Below, in pieces: positions 52,026 through 61,556 of a stretch of 64,000 bases of DNA (position 1 is its first letter; every line of letters begins with the position of its first letter). The notes below the pieces were generated by a model. That model ran no database searches and was not told where the DNA came from. It saw only the letters and a list, made by a program, of their open reading frames with translations. The stretch spans positions 70,030 to 134,029 of the forward strand of contig NZ_JASNRD010000015.1 of NCBI RefSeq assembly GCF_030412015.1. Reading direction: 5' to 3'. Origin of the DNA: Massilia sp. YIM B02763. GTDB taxonomy: Bacteria > Pseudomonadota > Gammaproteobacteria > Burkholderiales > Burkholderiaceae_D. The translations under genes were made by a program, and so were the position numbers.

Positions 52026-52901
52026 ATGTTCGGCACGATCCGCAATCTGCTGCGCCCTCCGCCCGGGATGGCGTTCGACTTCAGCCAGCCGGCGGGCGAG
52101 CCGGCGCTGGCGCCGGCCGGCGGCGTGTCGTGGCGCGTGTTCGCCAATCCGGTGGCGTTGTTCGTCGGCGGCGTGGCTGCGGTGCTGCTCGAATTGGCGG
52201 AACCCTCGGTGCGCGCGGGCGTGTGGGACCACAGCGGCTTCCGGCGCGATCCGGCGCTGCGCCTGCGCCGCACCGGCTTCGCGGCCATGATGACGGTCTA
52301 CGGCCCGCGCTCCGCCAGCGAGGCGCTGATCGCCCGCGTGGTGCGCATGCACGACCGGGTGCAAGGGAACACGCCGGACGGCGTCGCCTACCGCGCCAAC
52401 GATCCGCGCTTGCTCGACTGGGTGCAGGCGACCGCCACGTTCGGGTTTTCCGAGGCCTACCACGCCTACGTCCGGCCCCTGTCCGCGGCCGAGCGGGATG
52501 CCGCCTTCGCCGAGGGGCAGCCGGCCGCGCGGCTGTACGGCGCGACGGGCGCGCCGCGATCGCGCGCGGAGTGGGAGGCGCTGCTGGCGGCGACGGCCCC
52601 GGGCCTGGAAGGCTCGGCCATCCTGTCCGACTTCATGCGCATCATGGCGGCGGCGCCGATCCTGCCTCGGCCCCTGCGCTGGCTGCAGCGGCTGCTGGTG
52701 CGCGCCGCGGTCGAGATCGTGCCGGAGCCCGTGCGCTCGCTGCCGCAATTGCGCGGCCGCGGCCTGCGGCCGGGGGAGGCGCTGCTGGTACGCGTGCTGG
52801 CGCGCGTCGCCGGCCTGCTGCCGCTGGGCGACACGCCGCCGGCGCAGGCGGCCCGGCGGCTGCGCGGGACCGGCCCGGGACGCTGCAATGCGGCCGACTA
52901 G
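52026..52901 (+). CDS. Oxygenase MpaB-family (DUF2236) protein
   Basis: A 291-residue protein of the DUF2236/MpaB family, related to latex-clearing protein and to the b-type haem oxygenases of mycophenolic acid synthesis. Landmarks: WRVFANPVALFVGGVAAVLL, FAAMMTVYGPRSASEALI, the RVVRMHDRVQG region with the conserved Arg-x2-His, and DPRLLDWVQATATFGFSEAY, whose Trp and acidic residues are family signatures. It presumably binds haem and oxidises a hydrophobic substrate such as an alkene or prenyl chain. A strong AAGGAGG precedes ATG 52026. The end overlaps the convergent GGDEF/EAL gene by four bases. Its C-terminal ~40 residues are Arg/Pro-rich. Confidence 0.9.
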   Translation: MFGTIRNLLRPPPGMAFDFSQPAGEPALAPAGGVSWRVFANPVALFVGGVAAVLLELAEPSVRAGVWDHSGFRRDPALRLRRTGFAAMMTVYGPRSASEALIARVVRMHDRVQGNTPDGVAYRANDPRLLDWVQATATFGFSEAYHAYVRPLSAAERDAAFAEGQPAARLYGATGAPRSRAEWEALLAATAPGLEGSAILSDFMRIMAAAPILPRPLRWLQRLLVRAAVEIVPEPVRSLPQLRGRGLRPGEALLVRVLARVAGLLPLGDTPPAQAARRLRGTGPGRCNAAD

Positions 52902-55204
52902 GCGCCGCGCAGCCGGTCGACCAGTTGCCCGAGCGGCATCGGCCGGTGGTACAGATAGCCCTGCATGCAGGGGCTGCCGTGCGCAGCCAGGTAGCGCGCC
53001 TGCGCCTCCGTCTCGATGCCTTCCGCGACCACGCGCAGGCCGAGGTGGCCCGCCATCGCCAGGATGGACTGCACGATCGCCGTGCTGCTCGGGTCGTTCG
53101 GCGTATCGTGCATGAAGCTCCTGTCGATCTTCAGCTCGTACAACGGCATCTTCTTCAGGTAGGCCAGGTTCGAGTAGCCCGTGCCGAAGTCGTCGACCGA
53201 GAAGCGGATGCCCAGGCCGGCCAGTTCGTGCATGCGCGTGATGGTCTGACCGATGTCCTCGACCAGCAGACCCTCCGTCACTTCGAAGATCAGCTGGCCG
53301 GGCGGCGCCCCCGTCTCGGCCAGGATGGCCCGTACCTGCTGCACGAAGTCGGGCTGGCGGAACTGCAGCGGGCTGACGTTGACGGACAGCGACAGCGGGT
53401 GGCCGGCCCGTTCCAGCGCCAGCCAGGTGGCGCAGGCTTCGCGCAGCGACCAGTTGCCCAGCGCAACGATCAGGCCGCTGGATTCCGCCACGGGGATGAA
53501 GACGTCGGGCGGCACCATCGTGCCGCCGGCGCGCTGCCAGCGCATCAGCAGCTCGGCGCCGACGGGGTTGCCGCGGTGGTCGACCTGCAGCTGCAGGTGC
53601 ATCGCCAGTTCGCCGTTGTCCTGCGCCCGCGCCAGGTCGCGCTCCAGCGTCAGCCGGTGCTGGGCCTGCGCCAGCATGGCGCCTTCGAACAGCACGACGC
53701 CGTTGCGCCCACCGGCCTTGGCGTGGTACATCGCGGTGTCCGCTTCGCGCAGCAGGTCGTGCGCCGTCGTCGCCGTCTCCGCGCCGGCCCGCGGTGCCAG
53801 CGCCACGCCGATGCTGGCGGCGATGTGGAAGGGCTGGCCGTCAAGGTCCAGCGGCGCGGCCAGCGCCTCGCGCACCTGGTCGGCGACGTCCAGCGCCGTG
53901 CGCGCGGCGGTGGGCGGCGCCGCGGCGAGCCCCGCGAGCAGGACCACGAATTCGTCGCCGCCGATCCTGGCTACCGTGTCGCCTGGGCGCACGGCACCCG
54001 CCAGCCGCGCGGCCGCATGGCGCAGCAGGGCGTCGCCGGTGGCGTGGCCGCGCGCGTCGTTGACGTTCTTGAAGTTGTCCAGGTCCAGGTACAGCACGGC
54101 GGCGAGTTCCCCGGCCGGGCCGGCCGGCGCCAGGACCGCCTCCAGGCGTTCCATCAGCAGGCGCCGGTTCGGCAGGCCCGTCAGCACATCGTAGAAGGCC
54201 AGCCGGTGGATGGCGTCGGCGGCCGCGCGGCGCTCGGTCACGTCGCGCCCGACGACGACCCAGTGGCTGGGGCGCGCGCCCGAACGCGCGAAAGGCAGCA
54301 TCTGGAGCTCGACCCAGTACGCTTCGCCGGCGCGCGTGTAGCTCTTCAGCTCGGCACTGCAGGGCTGGTCCGTGCGCATCGCCTCGACCAGGCGGGCGAC
54401 GACGGCCGGGTCGGTGTCCGGTCCCTGCAGCACGTGCAGGCTGTGGCCGACGATGTCCTCGCGCGCATAGCCGGTGCGGCGCACGAAGGCGTCGTTGACG
54501 AAGGTGATGGGCTGGCCCGCGTCCTCGTCGTCGACGGCCCTGGCGATCAGCACCATGTCGTTCAGGCGCGCGACGGCCGCCGAGGTCAGTTCCAGTTCGC
54601 TGTTCAAGTCGTGCAGCACCGCCTGGTTCGTCTCGAGCGTGGCGGCGGCCGTGCGCGCCTGGGCGAGCGACAGCGACAGGCCTTTGAGCAAGGTACTGCA
54701 GGTGAGCGTGAGCATCGCCCCGACGGTGGCATAGTTGAGCGCGGCGACCAGCGACGGCTTGAACGGGTCGCTGCCCCAGCCGGGCACGCTCAGGCTGATG
54801 TGCCCGGACGCCCCGAGTGCGACGAGGGTGACGGCGCCCAGCGCGATGGCCAGCATGGCCGGACGCAGCCCGAGCAGGATCGCGGCCACGAGCGGCGGTC
54901 CGAGCAGGTAACTGAGGCTGGCCGCGCCAACCGTCAGCATCAGCGCGACCGACAGCCCGTAGACGACGGCCAGGAAATGGAGCACGCGCGTCGCGTACGC
55001 CATGTGCTTGCGGCGCCAGACCACGACCAGCCACGCCAGCGCGACCGAGTCGGCCAGCGCCACCTGCCACATGCCGTGCTGGACGAGGAAGGGAGCCATG
55101 GCGCCGATCGAGAGGGCGCCGACCACCAGCACGACGGACAGCAGGGAAGAGAAGGTCCGTTCGCGCCAGCCGTCGATATCGGTGACATTCACCATGGAGT
55201 GCAT
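52898..55204 (-). CDS. Membrane-bound GGDEF/EAL protein with PAS domain
   Basis: A 768-residue cyclic di-GMP protein. The N-terminal ~190 residues hold about five membrane helices (a MASE-like sensor), followed by a short coil, a PAS domain (about 225-330, ending in VVVGRDVTERRAA), a GGDEF domain with intact RIGGDEFVVLL, and an EAL domain. In the EAL domain the signature reads ELL (VGAELLMRWQ), a tolerated variant, and the downstream metal and loop-6 motifs NVSPLQF, EVTEGLL, DDFGTGYSNL, KIDRSF and AEGIET are all present, so phosphodiesterase activity looks possible. The start is uncertain (ATG 55204 or 55195); no ribosome-binding site stands out. Confidence 0.92.
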   Translation of the reverse strand: MHSMVNVTDIDGWRERTFSSLLSVVLVVGALSIGAMAPFLVQHGMWQVALADSVALAWLVVVWRRKHMAYATRVLHFLAVVYGLSVALMLTVGAASLSYLLGPPLVAAILLGLRPAMLAIALGAVTLVALGASGHISLSVPGWGSDPFKPSLVAALNYATVGAMLTLTCSTLLKGLSLSLAQARTAAATLETNQAVLHDLNSELELTSAAVARLNDMVLIARAVDDEDAGQPITFVNDAFVRRTGYAREDIVGHSLHVLQGPDTDPAVVARLVEAMRTDQPCSAELKSYTRAGEAYWVELQMLPFARSGARPSHWVVVGRDVTERRAAADAIHRLAFYDVLTGLPNRRLLMERLEAVLAPAGPAGELAAVLYLDLDNFKNVNDARGHATGDALLRHAAARLAGAVRPGDTVARIGGDEFVVLLAGLAAAPPTAARTALDVADQVREALAAPLDLDGQPFHIAASIGVALAPRAGAETATTAHDLLREADTAMYHAKAGGRNGVVLFEGAMLAQAQHRLTLERDLARAQDNGELAMHLQLQVDHRGNPVGAELLMRWQRAGGTMVPPDVFIPVAESSGLIVALGNWSLREACATWLALERAGHPLSLSVNVSPLQFRQPDFVQQVRAILAETGAPPGQLIFEVTEGLLVEDIGQTITRMHELAGLGIRFSVDDFGTGYSNLAYLKKMPLYELKIDRSFMHDTPNDPSSTAIVQSILAMAGHLGLRVVAEGIETEAQARYLAAHGSPCMQGYLYHRPMPLGQLVDRLRGA

Positions 55205-55446
55205 GGAATGAGGCAGCGGACAGGGCGCCGGCCGCAGTGTTTTCAATCCGCCATCATAGATTGCCCAAGCGTAACTGTCACTCGGTTTTTGCCGAATTGT
55301 TCCGAATTCGTCAATTTTTGGCGGCGGATGTCTCCCTGCCTCGGCGCCGGTTGCGGTGCTGCCGGATTGTCATGATGCGGACACGCGCGGCCGTTACAAT
55401 GTCGGGTCCCACCCATCCATCCATGCCACGGAGTTCGACGACCGCC

Positions 55447-57144
55447 ATGCCCACCGCCTTCCGCCCACGCCGCCACACGATGTCCATCCTGCTCCTCGCC
55501 GGCGCCGCCTTGCTCGCGCCGCTGACGGCCGCCGCCGCCCCCGCCGCGACGAAGTCCGTTGGCGCGGCCAGCGCCGCCGCCGTGAAACCCAAGCTGGTCG
55601 TGGTGATGGTGATCGACGGCCTGCCGTCCGAGCAGGTGCAGCGCTACCGCGACCAGTTCGGCCCGGGCGGCCTGCGCCGCCTGCTGGAGCAGGGTGCGAG
55701 CTTCACCAACGCGCACCAGGCGCACGGCGTGACCGTCACGGCGATCGGCCACACGGCCGTGCTGTCCGGCGCCTATCCGTACCGGCACGGCATCATCGGC
55801 AACAACTGGCTCGACGCCGACGGCAATTCCGTCTACTGCACCGAAGACAGGCGCTTCACCTACATCGGCGAGGAAACCGATGCCCACGACGGCACCTCGC
55901 CCGCCAACCTGCGCGTGGACACGCTGGGCGACCAGCTGCGCTACGCGACGGGCAACCGCAGCAAGGTATTGACGGTGTCCGGCAAGGACCGCGGCGCGAT
56001 CCTGTTGGCGGGCAAGACCGGCACCGCCTACATGTTCATGGACAAGACCGGCGACTTCGCCAGCAGCACCTATTACATGCAGCAGCACCCGGCCTGGGTC
56101 CAGCGTTTCCAGGCGGGCAAGCCACAGGACCGCTACTACGCCAAGTCGTGGAAGCCGCTGCTGGCCGATAGCGCGTATGCCGACGACGCGCCGTATCCGG
56201 AAGCGACCACGAAAAGCCCGAACCGCTTCCCGTTCACCTTCTACAGCGAGAGCGGCAAGCCGGACGGGGACTACTACGGCCGCCTGAAGGTCAGCCCCGC
56301 CGTCGACGAGCTGACGCTGGACTTCGCCCAGGCCGCCGTCGAGGGCGAGCAGCTGGGCAGCAACCCGAGCGGCGCCACCGACATCCTCGGCATCAGCCTG
56401 TCGGGCCACGACTACGTGAACCACGCCTACGGCCCGGAAAGCCGCATGTCGCACGACCACCTGCAGCAGATCGACCGCCGCATCGCGACCTTCTTCGACT
56501 TCCTCGACCGCCGCATCGGCATGGACAACGTGCTGGTCGTGCTGACCGCCGACCACGGGTTCTCGAACACGCCGGAATTCTCGCAGTCGCGCCATATCGA
56601 CGCGCAGCGCATCGATCCGAAAGCGCTGCTGGATGGGCTGGACAAGGCCCTGGCCGCGCGCTTCGGCGCCACGGGCCTGGTGAAGAAGTCGATGCTGCCC
56701 GAGGTCTACCTCGACTATGCCGCCATCGACAAGCGCGGCCTGGCGCGCGCCGACGTGGAAAGCGCGGCGGCGCGCCACCTGCTGGGCCAGCCCCATATCG
56801 CCGAGGTGTTCACGCGCACCCAATTCGAGGAAGGCGTGGCCTCCAGGTCGCGCCTGGGCCTCATGATGCAGCGGGCCTGGAACCGCCAGATGTCCGGTGA
56901 CCTGATGGTGGTGCCGAGCGCCTATTCCTTCTTCGGCAGCGGCAGCTCGGGCACGACCCACGGTACCCCGTACAACTACGACAGCTCGGTGCCGCTGCTG
57001 ATCATGGGCAAGCGCTGGATCCATCCGGGCGACGTGGGCCAGTACACGGAGGTCGTGGACATCGCGCCGACGCTGGCCCACATCCTGCGCGTGCGCGCGC
57101 CGGCCGCCGCCGAAGGCCGCGTGCTGGTCGAAGCGTTGCGCTGA
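55447..57144 (+). CDS. PafA-like alkaline phosphatase family protein
   Basis: A 565-residue secreted phosphatase of the alkaline phosphatase superfamily (phosphate-irrepressible PafA type). After a signal sequence (RHTMSILLLAGAALLAPLTA), metal ligands appear in VVMVIDGLPSEQ (Asp), SGHDYVNHAYGP (Asp/His), LTADHGFSNTP (Asp/His) and THGTPYNYD (His). The nucleophile is a Thr near TVTAIGHTAVLSGAYPYRHG. The companion NNW segment lies in GIIGNNWLDADG. It hydrolyses phosphomonoesters in the periplasm without PhoB control. The start is uncertain: ATG 55447 is chosen for its signal peptide, though ATG 55423 and 55399 are in frame. The next gene, ppx/gppA, is 80 bases downstream; a phosphate theme links the pair. 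Confidence 0.9.
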   Translation: MPTAFRPRRHTMSILLLAGAALLAPLTAAAAPAATKSVGAASAAAVKPKLVVVMVIDGLPSEQVQRYRDQFGPGGLRRLLEQGASFTNAHQAHGVTVTAIGHTAVLSGAYPYRHGIIGNNWLDADGNSVYCTEDRRFTYIGEETDAHDGTSPANLRVDTLGDQLRYATGNRSKVLTVSGKDRGAILLAGKTGTAYMFMDKTGDFASSTYYMQQHPAWVQRFQAGKPQDRYYAKSWKPLLADSAYADDAPYPEATTKSPNRFPFTFYSESGKPDGDYYGRLKVSPAVDELTLDFAQAAVEGEQLGSNPSGATDILGISLSGHDYVNHAYGPESRMSHDHLQQIDRRIATFFDFLDRRIGMDNVLVVLTADHGFSNTPEFSQSRHIDAQRIDPKALLDGLDKALAARFGATGLVKKSMLPEVYLDYAAIDKRGLARADVESAAARHLLGQPHIAEVFTRTQFEEGVASRSRLGLMMQRAWNRQMSGDLMVVPSAYSFFGSGSSGTTHGTPYNYDSSVPLLIMGKRWIHPGDVGQYTEVVDIAPTLAHILRVRAPAAAEGRVLVEALR

Positions 57145-57224
57145 CGCCGCGGCGGGATGCGCCCATCGCGCCGCGTCCCGCTATACTTCGCACCACGAGC
57201 ACTTTCACTTCCGGTAAGAACCCC

Positions 57225-58679
57225 ATGTACGCAGCAGTCGACCTCGGCTCCAACAGCTTCCGTCTCCACATCGGCGAACCGATCGCCGGCCAGATCCACC
57301 TCGTGCGCACGGCGCGCGATCCGATCCGGCTGGCCGCCGGCCTCGGACCCGGCAACGTGCTGGGGGCGGACGCCCAGGCCACGGCCCAGAAGACGCTGCG
57401 CGACTTCGGCGCCATCCTGCGCCAGTACCGGCTGGACGCCGTGCGCGTGGTGGCCACCAACACGCTGCGCGTGGCCGCGAACGCGGAGCAGGTGCTGCCG
57501 CGGCTGGAGGAAGCCATCGGCTATCCGATCGAGATCATCTCGGGGGAAGAAGAGGGAAGGCTGATCTACATGGGCGTGGCGCGCGCGCTGGGCGCGAAGC
57601 CGGAGCAGCGCCTCGTGATCGACATCGGCGGCGGCTCGACGGAACTGATCGCGGGCCTGGGCGACGAGATCGGCATGGTCGAGTCGTTCAGCATCGGCAC
57701 CCATCCGCAGAGCGCCGCCTACTTCGAGGGCGGCCACATCAGCGCAGATGCCTTTCACTCGGCGGTGAACGCGGCGCGCGCCCGTTTCGAGGACCTGGCC
57801 GGGCAATTCCGCGAACACGGCTGGGAGGCCGTGTACGGCTCCTCCGGCACGATCCGCGCGATCAACGAAGTCATCGCCAGGAACGGCCTGGGGGACGGCA
57901 CCATGTCCTTCGCCAGCCTGCTGGCGCTGCGCGACAGGCTGATCGACCTCGGCCACGTGGACGCCTTCGACCTGCCGGGCGTCAAGCGCGAGCGCGTGAT
58001 CGTCATGGTCGGCGGCTTGTCCATCCTGATCGGCGTGATGCAGGAACTGGGAGTGAAGACCATGACAGCGATTAATGCCGGCCTGCGCCTCGGGGTGCTG
58101 TCCGATCTCGAATTGCGCGCCAACCGTCAGGACCGGCGCGACCTGGCGATCCAGGACTGCATGCGCCGCTTCGGCGTCGATGCCGGCCGCGCCGCGCGCA
58201 CGGCGAATATCGCGCGCAAGCTGTTCGACAAGCTCGCGCCGCAGGACGAAGCCGTGGCCCACCACCTGCTGCGCGGCACCATGCTGCACGAGGTGGGCCT
58301 GGCCGTCTCGCACACTGGAGCGCACAAGCACGCGGCCTATATCGTCGAGCATGCCGACCTGCCGGGCTTCACGGCGCGCGAGCAGCGCCTGATGAGCATG
58401 ATCGTGCTGGGGCAGAAGGGCAATCTGCGCAAGGTGCGCGAGGTGCTCGCGGCGCCGGACCTGGCCAAGGCCGTGCTGGCACTGCGCCTGGCGGCCGTCT
58501 TCATGCACGCGCGCGTGGACGCCGACGTCGACACGCTCAAGCTGCGCATGAAGGGCAGGATCGACGTCGAGACGCCGCGCGGCTGGCTGGGCCAGCATCC
58601 GACGGTGGCATCGTGGTTCGAGAAGGAGGCGGCGGCGTGGAGCGACGTCGGCATCCCGTTCCAGGTGACCCAGGGCTGA
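57225..58679 (+). CDS. ppx: Exopolyphosphatase / guanosine pentaphosphatase
   Basis: A 484-residue Ppx/GppA protein with an actin-like ATPase fold. Phosphate-loop 1 is AAVDLGSNSFRLHIG, loop 2 is LVIDIGGGSTELIAG, and the catalytic Glu lies in IISGEEEGRLIYMG. The C-terminal HD-like domain has LLRGTMLHEVGLAVSHTGAH with the expected His-Glu cluster and ends in the extra helical domain of full-length Ppx. It removes terminal phosphates from polyphosphate and/or converts pppGpp to ppGpp; sequence alone does not separate the two. ATG 57225 is the start. The preceding PafA-like phosphatase suggests a phosphate-handling neighbourhood. Confidence 0.94.
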   Translation: MYAAVDLGSNSFRLHIGEPIAGQIHLVRTARDPIRLAAGLGPGNVLGADAQATAQKTLRDFGAILRQYRLDAVRVVATNTLRVAANAEQVLPRLEEAIGYPIEIISGEEEGRLIYMGVARALGAKPEQRLVIDIGGGSTELIAGLGDEIGMVESFSIGTHPQSAAYFEGGHISADAFHSAVNAARARFEDLAGQFREHGWEAVYGSSGTIRAINEVIARNGLGDGTMSFASLLALRDRLIDLGHVDAFDLPGVKRERVIVMVGGLSILIGVMQELGVKTMTAINAGLRLGVLSDLELRANRQDRRDLAIQDCMRRFGVDAGRAARTANIARKLFDKLAPQDEAVAHHLLRGTMLHEVGLAVSHTGAHKHAAYIVEHADLPGFTAREQRLMSMIVLGQKGNLRKVREVLAAPDLAKAVLALRLAAVFMHARVDADVDTLKLRMKGRIDVETPRGWLGQHPTVASWFEKEAAAWSDVGIPFQVTQG

Positions 58680-58804
58680 CGATGGCTTTTTGTGAAGGTT
58701 TTTTTGCAATCCGGCGCGTGCGCGCCGCCCCGGATGTGTTAAATTTGCCAGATTAATTCAACACGCTTGTTCCCGGCACCCAAGCCACGTGCCGGTACCT
58801 CGCC

Positions 58805-59236
58805 ATGCCGCATATCCTCCTGGTCGACGACGAAGAAGCAGTGCGCTACGTCTTCGAACGCTATCTCAGCATCCTCGGTTATCGCATCACGACGGCGCGC
58901 GACGGTGCCGAAGCGCTCGGCATGCACCAGGCCGATCCCGCCGACCTGATCATCACCGATTTCCGCATGCCCTATATGGACGGCGGCGAATTGCTGGCGC
59001 GCCTGCGCCGCATCGATCCGCACCTGCCGGCAATCCTGATTTCCGCCAACCCGGTCGATGCCGGACCGCTGCTGGACGGCGTGCGCTTCTTCTCCAAGCC
59101 GGTCTCGATGCCGGCGCTGTCCGAGACCATCGCCGCCATGATCGGCGGCGGCCGGCCGGGCCCCGGCGAAGGCATCGGACACGGCAATCGGGTCGGCGAG
59201 CCGAACGCATTGCGCAGCCGCCAGTGCGCCGCATAA
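58805..59236 (+). CDS. Receiver-only response regulator
   Basis: A 143-residue CheY-like protein. The receiver pocket is complete: Asp8/Asp9 (LLVDDEEAV), phospho-acceptor Asp52 (IITDFRMPYMDG), Ser in LISANPVD, and Lys in RFFSKPVSM. The last ~30 residues are Gly/Arg-rich and outside the fold. No DNA-binding domain is present, so it must act on a partner protein, for example an orphan kinase such as that at 22.7 kb or a GGDEF protein. ATG 58805 is the start. It is a single-gene unit that ends two bases before a perfect palindrome. Confidence 0.9.
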   Translation: MPHILLVDDEEAVRYVFERYLSILGYRITTARDGAEALGMHQADPADLIITDFRMPYMDGGELLARLRRIDPHLPAILISANPVDAGPLLDGVRFFSKPVSMPALSETIAAMIGGGRPGPGEGIGHGNRVGEPNALRSRQCAA

Positions 59237-59238
59237 GG

Positions 59239-59268
59239 ACGTCGCCCCGGCGCAGGCCGGGGCGACGT
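59239..59268. repeat. Perfect REP-like palindrome in a convergent gap
   Basis: A 13-base stem, ACGTCGCCCCGGC (59239-59251) with GCCGGGGCGACGT (59256-59268), closed by GCAG. It starts three bases after the response-regulator stop and faces the convergent PEP-CTERM gene. The same core, GTCGCCCCGGCGCAGGC, recurs at 62047-62130. Confidence 0.7.
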
Positions 59269-59323
59269 GATGGCTGCTGACGGAAGGCGCCGGACCGATG
59301 GATCCCGGCGGCCCCGCCGTTCT

Positions 59324-59974
59324 TCAACCACGCTTGCCGCGGCGGCGCAGGCCGGCCGCCAGGGCCAGGCCCAGGCCGAACGTGGCCAGCGTCGCCGGCT
59401 CCGGCACGGCCTTCGGGCCGATGCCGTCGTTGGCCGCGAACGTCGTGAAGCTGGCGCCGGCGGCCTTGAACTGGGCCTGCTGGACGCCGTCGCAGCAGCC
59501 TTCCAGACCGTAGATCGTCAGCGTGTGGTTGCCCGCGGCGAGCAGCGAGGAGGCCTGCAGGTATTGCGTCGTGGAGGAGTAGCTATTGCCCCAGTACATA
59601 TCCGTCGAGCGCGAGGTCAGCGCCACGCCGTCCAGGAACAGGGCGCCGCCGTAGCCGAAATCGACGCCGGTACGGAAGGTCCAGGTGGCCGCGTTCGCCA
59701 CGCTGAAGTCGATCGTCGCCTTCCATGCGATATTGCTGTTGCTGCCGCCGCTGAACTGGTTCGCGTTGGAGAGATTGTCGTAGGACGAGATGGTCTTCGT
59801 GCCGTAGCCCGCGCCCTGGCTCAGCAGCGCGCGCTCGACCACGTCCTTGTAGGCCGTGGCACTGCTTTGCGACCCGGCGTTGCTGTAGGCGGTCTGCAGG
59901 GTGATGACGCTGGCGTTTGCCTGGGCGGCGAAGCAGGCGAGGAGGATGGCGCAGCTGGTCTTAACGTTTTTCAT
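59324..59974 (-). CDS. PEP-CTERM exported protein with CCxG motif
   Basis: A 216-residue exported protein: signal peptide MKNVKTSCAILLACFAAQANA, a beta-rich mature region, and a C-terminal PEP-CTERM sorting signal (AVPEPATLATFGLGLALAAG then RRRGKRG). PEP-CTERM tails are recognised by exosortase A, which anchors proteins for envelope or exopolysaccharide assembly. The motif GLEGCCDGVQQAQF holds adjacent cysteines, the pattern named CCxG in some PEP-CTERM families. The region LFLDGVALTSRSTDMYWG resembles PA14/fibro-slime-type lectin-like folds, giving a sugar-binding guess. ATG 59974 starts it. No exosortase gene lies in the window. Divergent from SMP-30, 82 bases away. Confidence 0.88.
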   Translation of the reverse strand: MKNVKTSCAILLACFAAQANASVITLQTAYSNAGSQSSATAYKDVVERALLSQGAGYGTKTISSYDNLSNANQFSGGSNSNIAWKATIDFSVANAATWTFRTGVDFGYGGALFLDGVALTSRSTDMYWGNSYSSTTQYLQASSLLAAGNHTLTIYGLEGCCDGVQQAQFKAAGASFTTFAANDGIGPKAVPEPATLATFGLGLALAAGLRRRGKRG

Positions 59975-60056
59975 TGTCTTTCAGGAAAATATATTTGCGT
60001 ATTTGTAAATATACCATCGGTGTGGACAGTTTGTTGAAATTGATGATCGGATAATA

Positions 60057-61022
60057 ATGAACAATAAAAATTTGATGTTTTCGCGCAACGTCGTGCATGC
60101 GGCATGGGGGACGATGCTGGCGGCGCTCGCCATTCCCGCCATGGCGGCGGACATGACCAGTTGCGCGGGCAAGGCCCCGTCCGGCGAACTGCGCGCCGAG
60201 CGGGTGGCGGCCGCGGCGCCGTCGCGGGAAGGCGCTTCCCTGTACGAGGGCCCCGTCTGGATCGGCGGCGCGCTGTACTTCTCGGACTTCGGCCTGGAGG
60301 GGACCTTCCCGTCCCGAATCCGCAAGCTGGCGCCGGACGGCAGCGTGGGCACGGCCTTCGAGGACAGCGGCAGCAACGGCCTGGCCGTCGACGGCGCCGG
60401 CAAGCTCGTCGCGGCCAGCCACAAGGACAAGGCGTTGGTGCGCATCGACCTGGCGAACGGCAAGCGCACGCCGATCGCGGGGCGCTACGACGGCCAGCCG
60501 TTCAATTCGCCGAACGACATCGCCATCGCCCGCGACGGCACCCTGTACTTCACCGACCCGGATTACCAGCAGGCGGCCGCGCCCGGCCGCCAGGGCGTCA
60601 CCGGCATCTACCGGGTCGGCACGGACGGCAAGGCGGCGCTGCTGGACGGCAGCCGCAAGAACCCGAACGGCATCGCCCTGTCGCCCGACGAGAAGGTGCT
60701 GTACGTGAATGCGCTGGATGGCGTGCTGCGCGCCTATCCGGTCGTCGACGGCGCCGCGCGCCTGCCGGGCCGCGACGTGGTCAAGGGCCTGGACGGGCCG
60801 GACGGCATGACGGTCGATTGCCAGGGGAACGTCTACGTGACGGAGCACGCCGCCAGGCGCGTGCGCGTGTTTTCGCCGCAGGGCAGGGAGCTGGCGACGA
60901 TCCGCGTCGACGCGAACGTGACCAACGCGGCCTTTGGCGGCGGCGACGGCAAGACGCTGTACATCACGGGGGCTGGCGCCTTGTGGCAGGTACGGCTCGG
61001 CCTGCCGGGCAAGCCGTATTGA
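60057..61022 (+). CDS. Exported SMP-30/gluconolactonase-family protein
   Basis: A 321-residue six-bladed propeller protein with a signal sequence (residues 1-31: RNVVHAAWGTMLAALAIPAM then AADM). SMP-30/gluconolactonase landmarks: YEGPVWIGGALYFSDFGLEG with the Glu metal ligand, SGSNGLAVDGAGKLVAASHK, NSPNDIAIARDGTLYFTDPD (Asn/Asp ligands), NPNGIALSPDEKVLYVNALD and GPDGMTVDCQGNVYVTEHAA. It hydrolyses sugar lactones in the periplasm. That could connect with the exported Gfo/Idh oxidoreductase 1.1 kb downstream, whose oxidation of a sugar would give a lactone, although the two genes are on opposite strands. ATG 60057 has only a weak ribosome-binding site. Confidence 0.92.
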   Translation: MNNKNLMFSRNVVHAAWGTMLAALAIPAMAADMTSCAGKAPSGELRAERVAAAAPSREGASLYEGPVWIGGALYFSDFGLEGTFPSRIRKLAPDGSVGTAFEDSGSNGLAVDGAGKLVAASHKDKALVRIDLANGKRTPIAGRYDGQPFNSPNDIAIARDGTLYFTDPDYQQAAAPGRQGVTGIYRVGTDGKAALLDGSRKNPNGIALSPDEKVLYVNALDGVLRAYPVVDGAARLPGRDVVKGLDGPDGMTVDCQGNVYVTEHAARRVRVFSPQGRELATIRVDANVTNAAFGGGDGKTLYITGAGALWQVRLGLPGKPY

Positions 61023-61059
61023 CGAGGGCCGGTACGGCGCCTGCCGCACCGGCGCCGGA

Positions 61060-61383
61060 TCAGCGGGTAGAGGTACCGGAGGTGCTGGAGCTGCCCGAGG
61101 TGTTGCCCGACGTGCTGGACGGCTGGGTCGCGCCGCCCGTCGAGGTGCCGCTGGGGTCGCTGGCGGTCGGCGTGTTGTAGGCGCCGATGCCCGTCGTGTT
61201 GCCGGTGCCGCCCGAGCTGGCGCCGTTGTCGCTCTCCGTCCGGCCGGCCCCGTTGCTGCTACCGGTGCTCGAGCTCATGCCGCCGAACGAGCCGGCGCTG
61301 TCATTGGTCGTGCCGGTGGAGCTGCAGGCGGCCAGGCCAAGCGCCATCAGGCCGCCGATCAGTACGCGTTGAACCGTTTTCAT
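61060..61383 (-). CDS. Low-complexity Ser/Thr/Gly-rich lipoprotein
   Basis: A 107-residue lipoprotein. The signal MKTVQRVLIGGLMALGLAAC ends in a perfect lipobox (LAAC). After the cysteine the sequence is almost only Ser, Thr, Gly, Asn and Ala (short runs such as SSSTGSSNGAG), with no folded domain visible. A GGGAGA ribosome-binding site precedes ATG 61383. Such proteins are frequent in this bacterial family and have no known role; a flexible envelope spacer is possible. It converges on the SMP-30 gene with 37 bases between. Confidence 0.8.
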   Translation of the reverse strand: MKTVQRVLIGGLMALGLAACSSTGTTNDSAGSFGGMSSSTGSSNGAGRTESDNGASSGGTGNTTGIGAYNTPTASDPSGTSTGGATQPSSTSGNTSGSSSTSGTSTR

Positions 61384-61556
61384 GGTCTTCTCCCGTGGGT
61401 GTTTGCTGGCGTCGATCATGCGGCGCCGGCGCGCTGGCGGGAATAGGATGGGTCCGTCGGGAATTGTAGGAGCGCGCTCACGGCCTGCTTGCACTGCTTG
61501 CTGCGGGACCTGCGTCGCCCGTACACTGGTCATCCACCCAAGCGGCGGAGGAGACG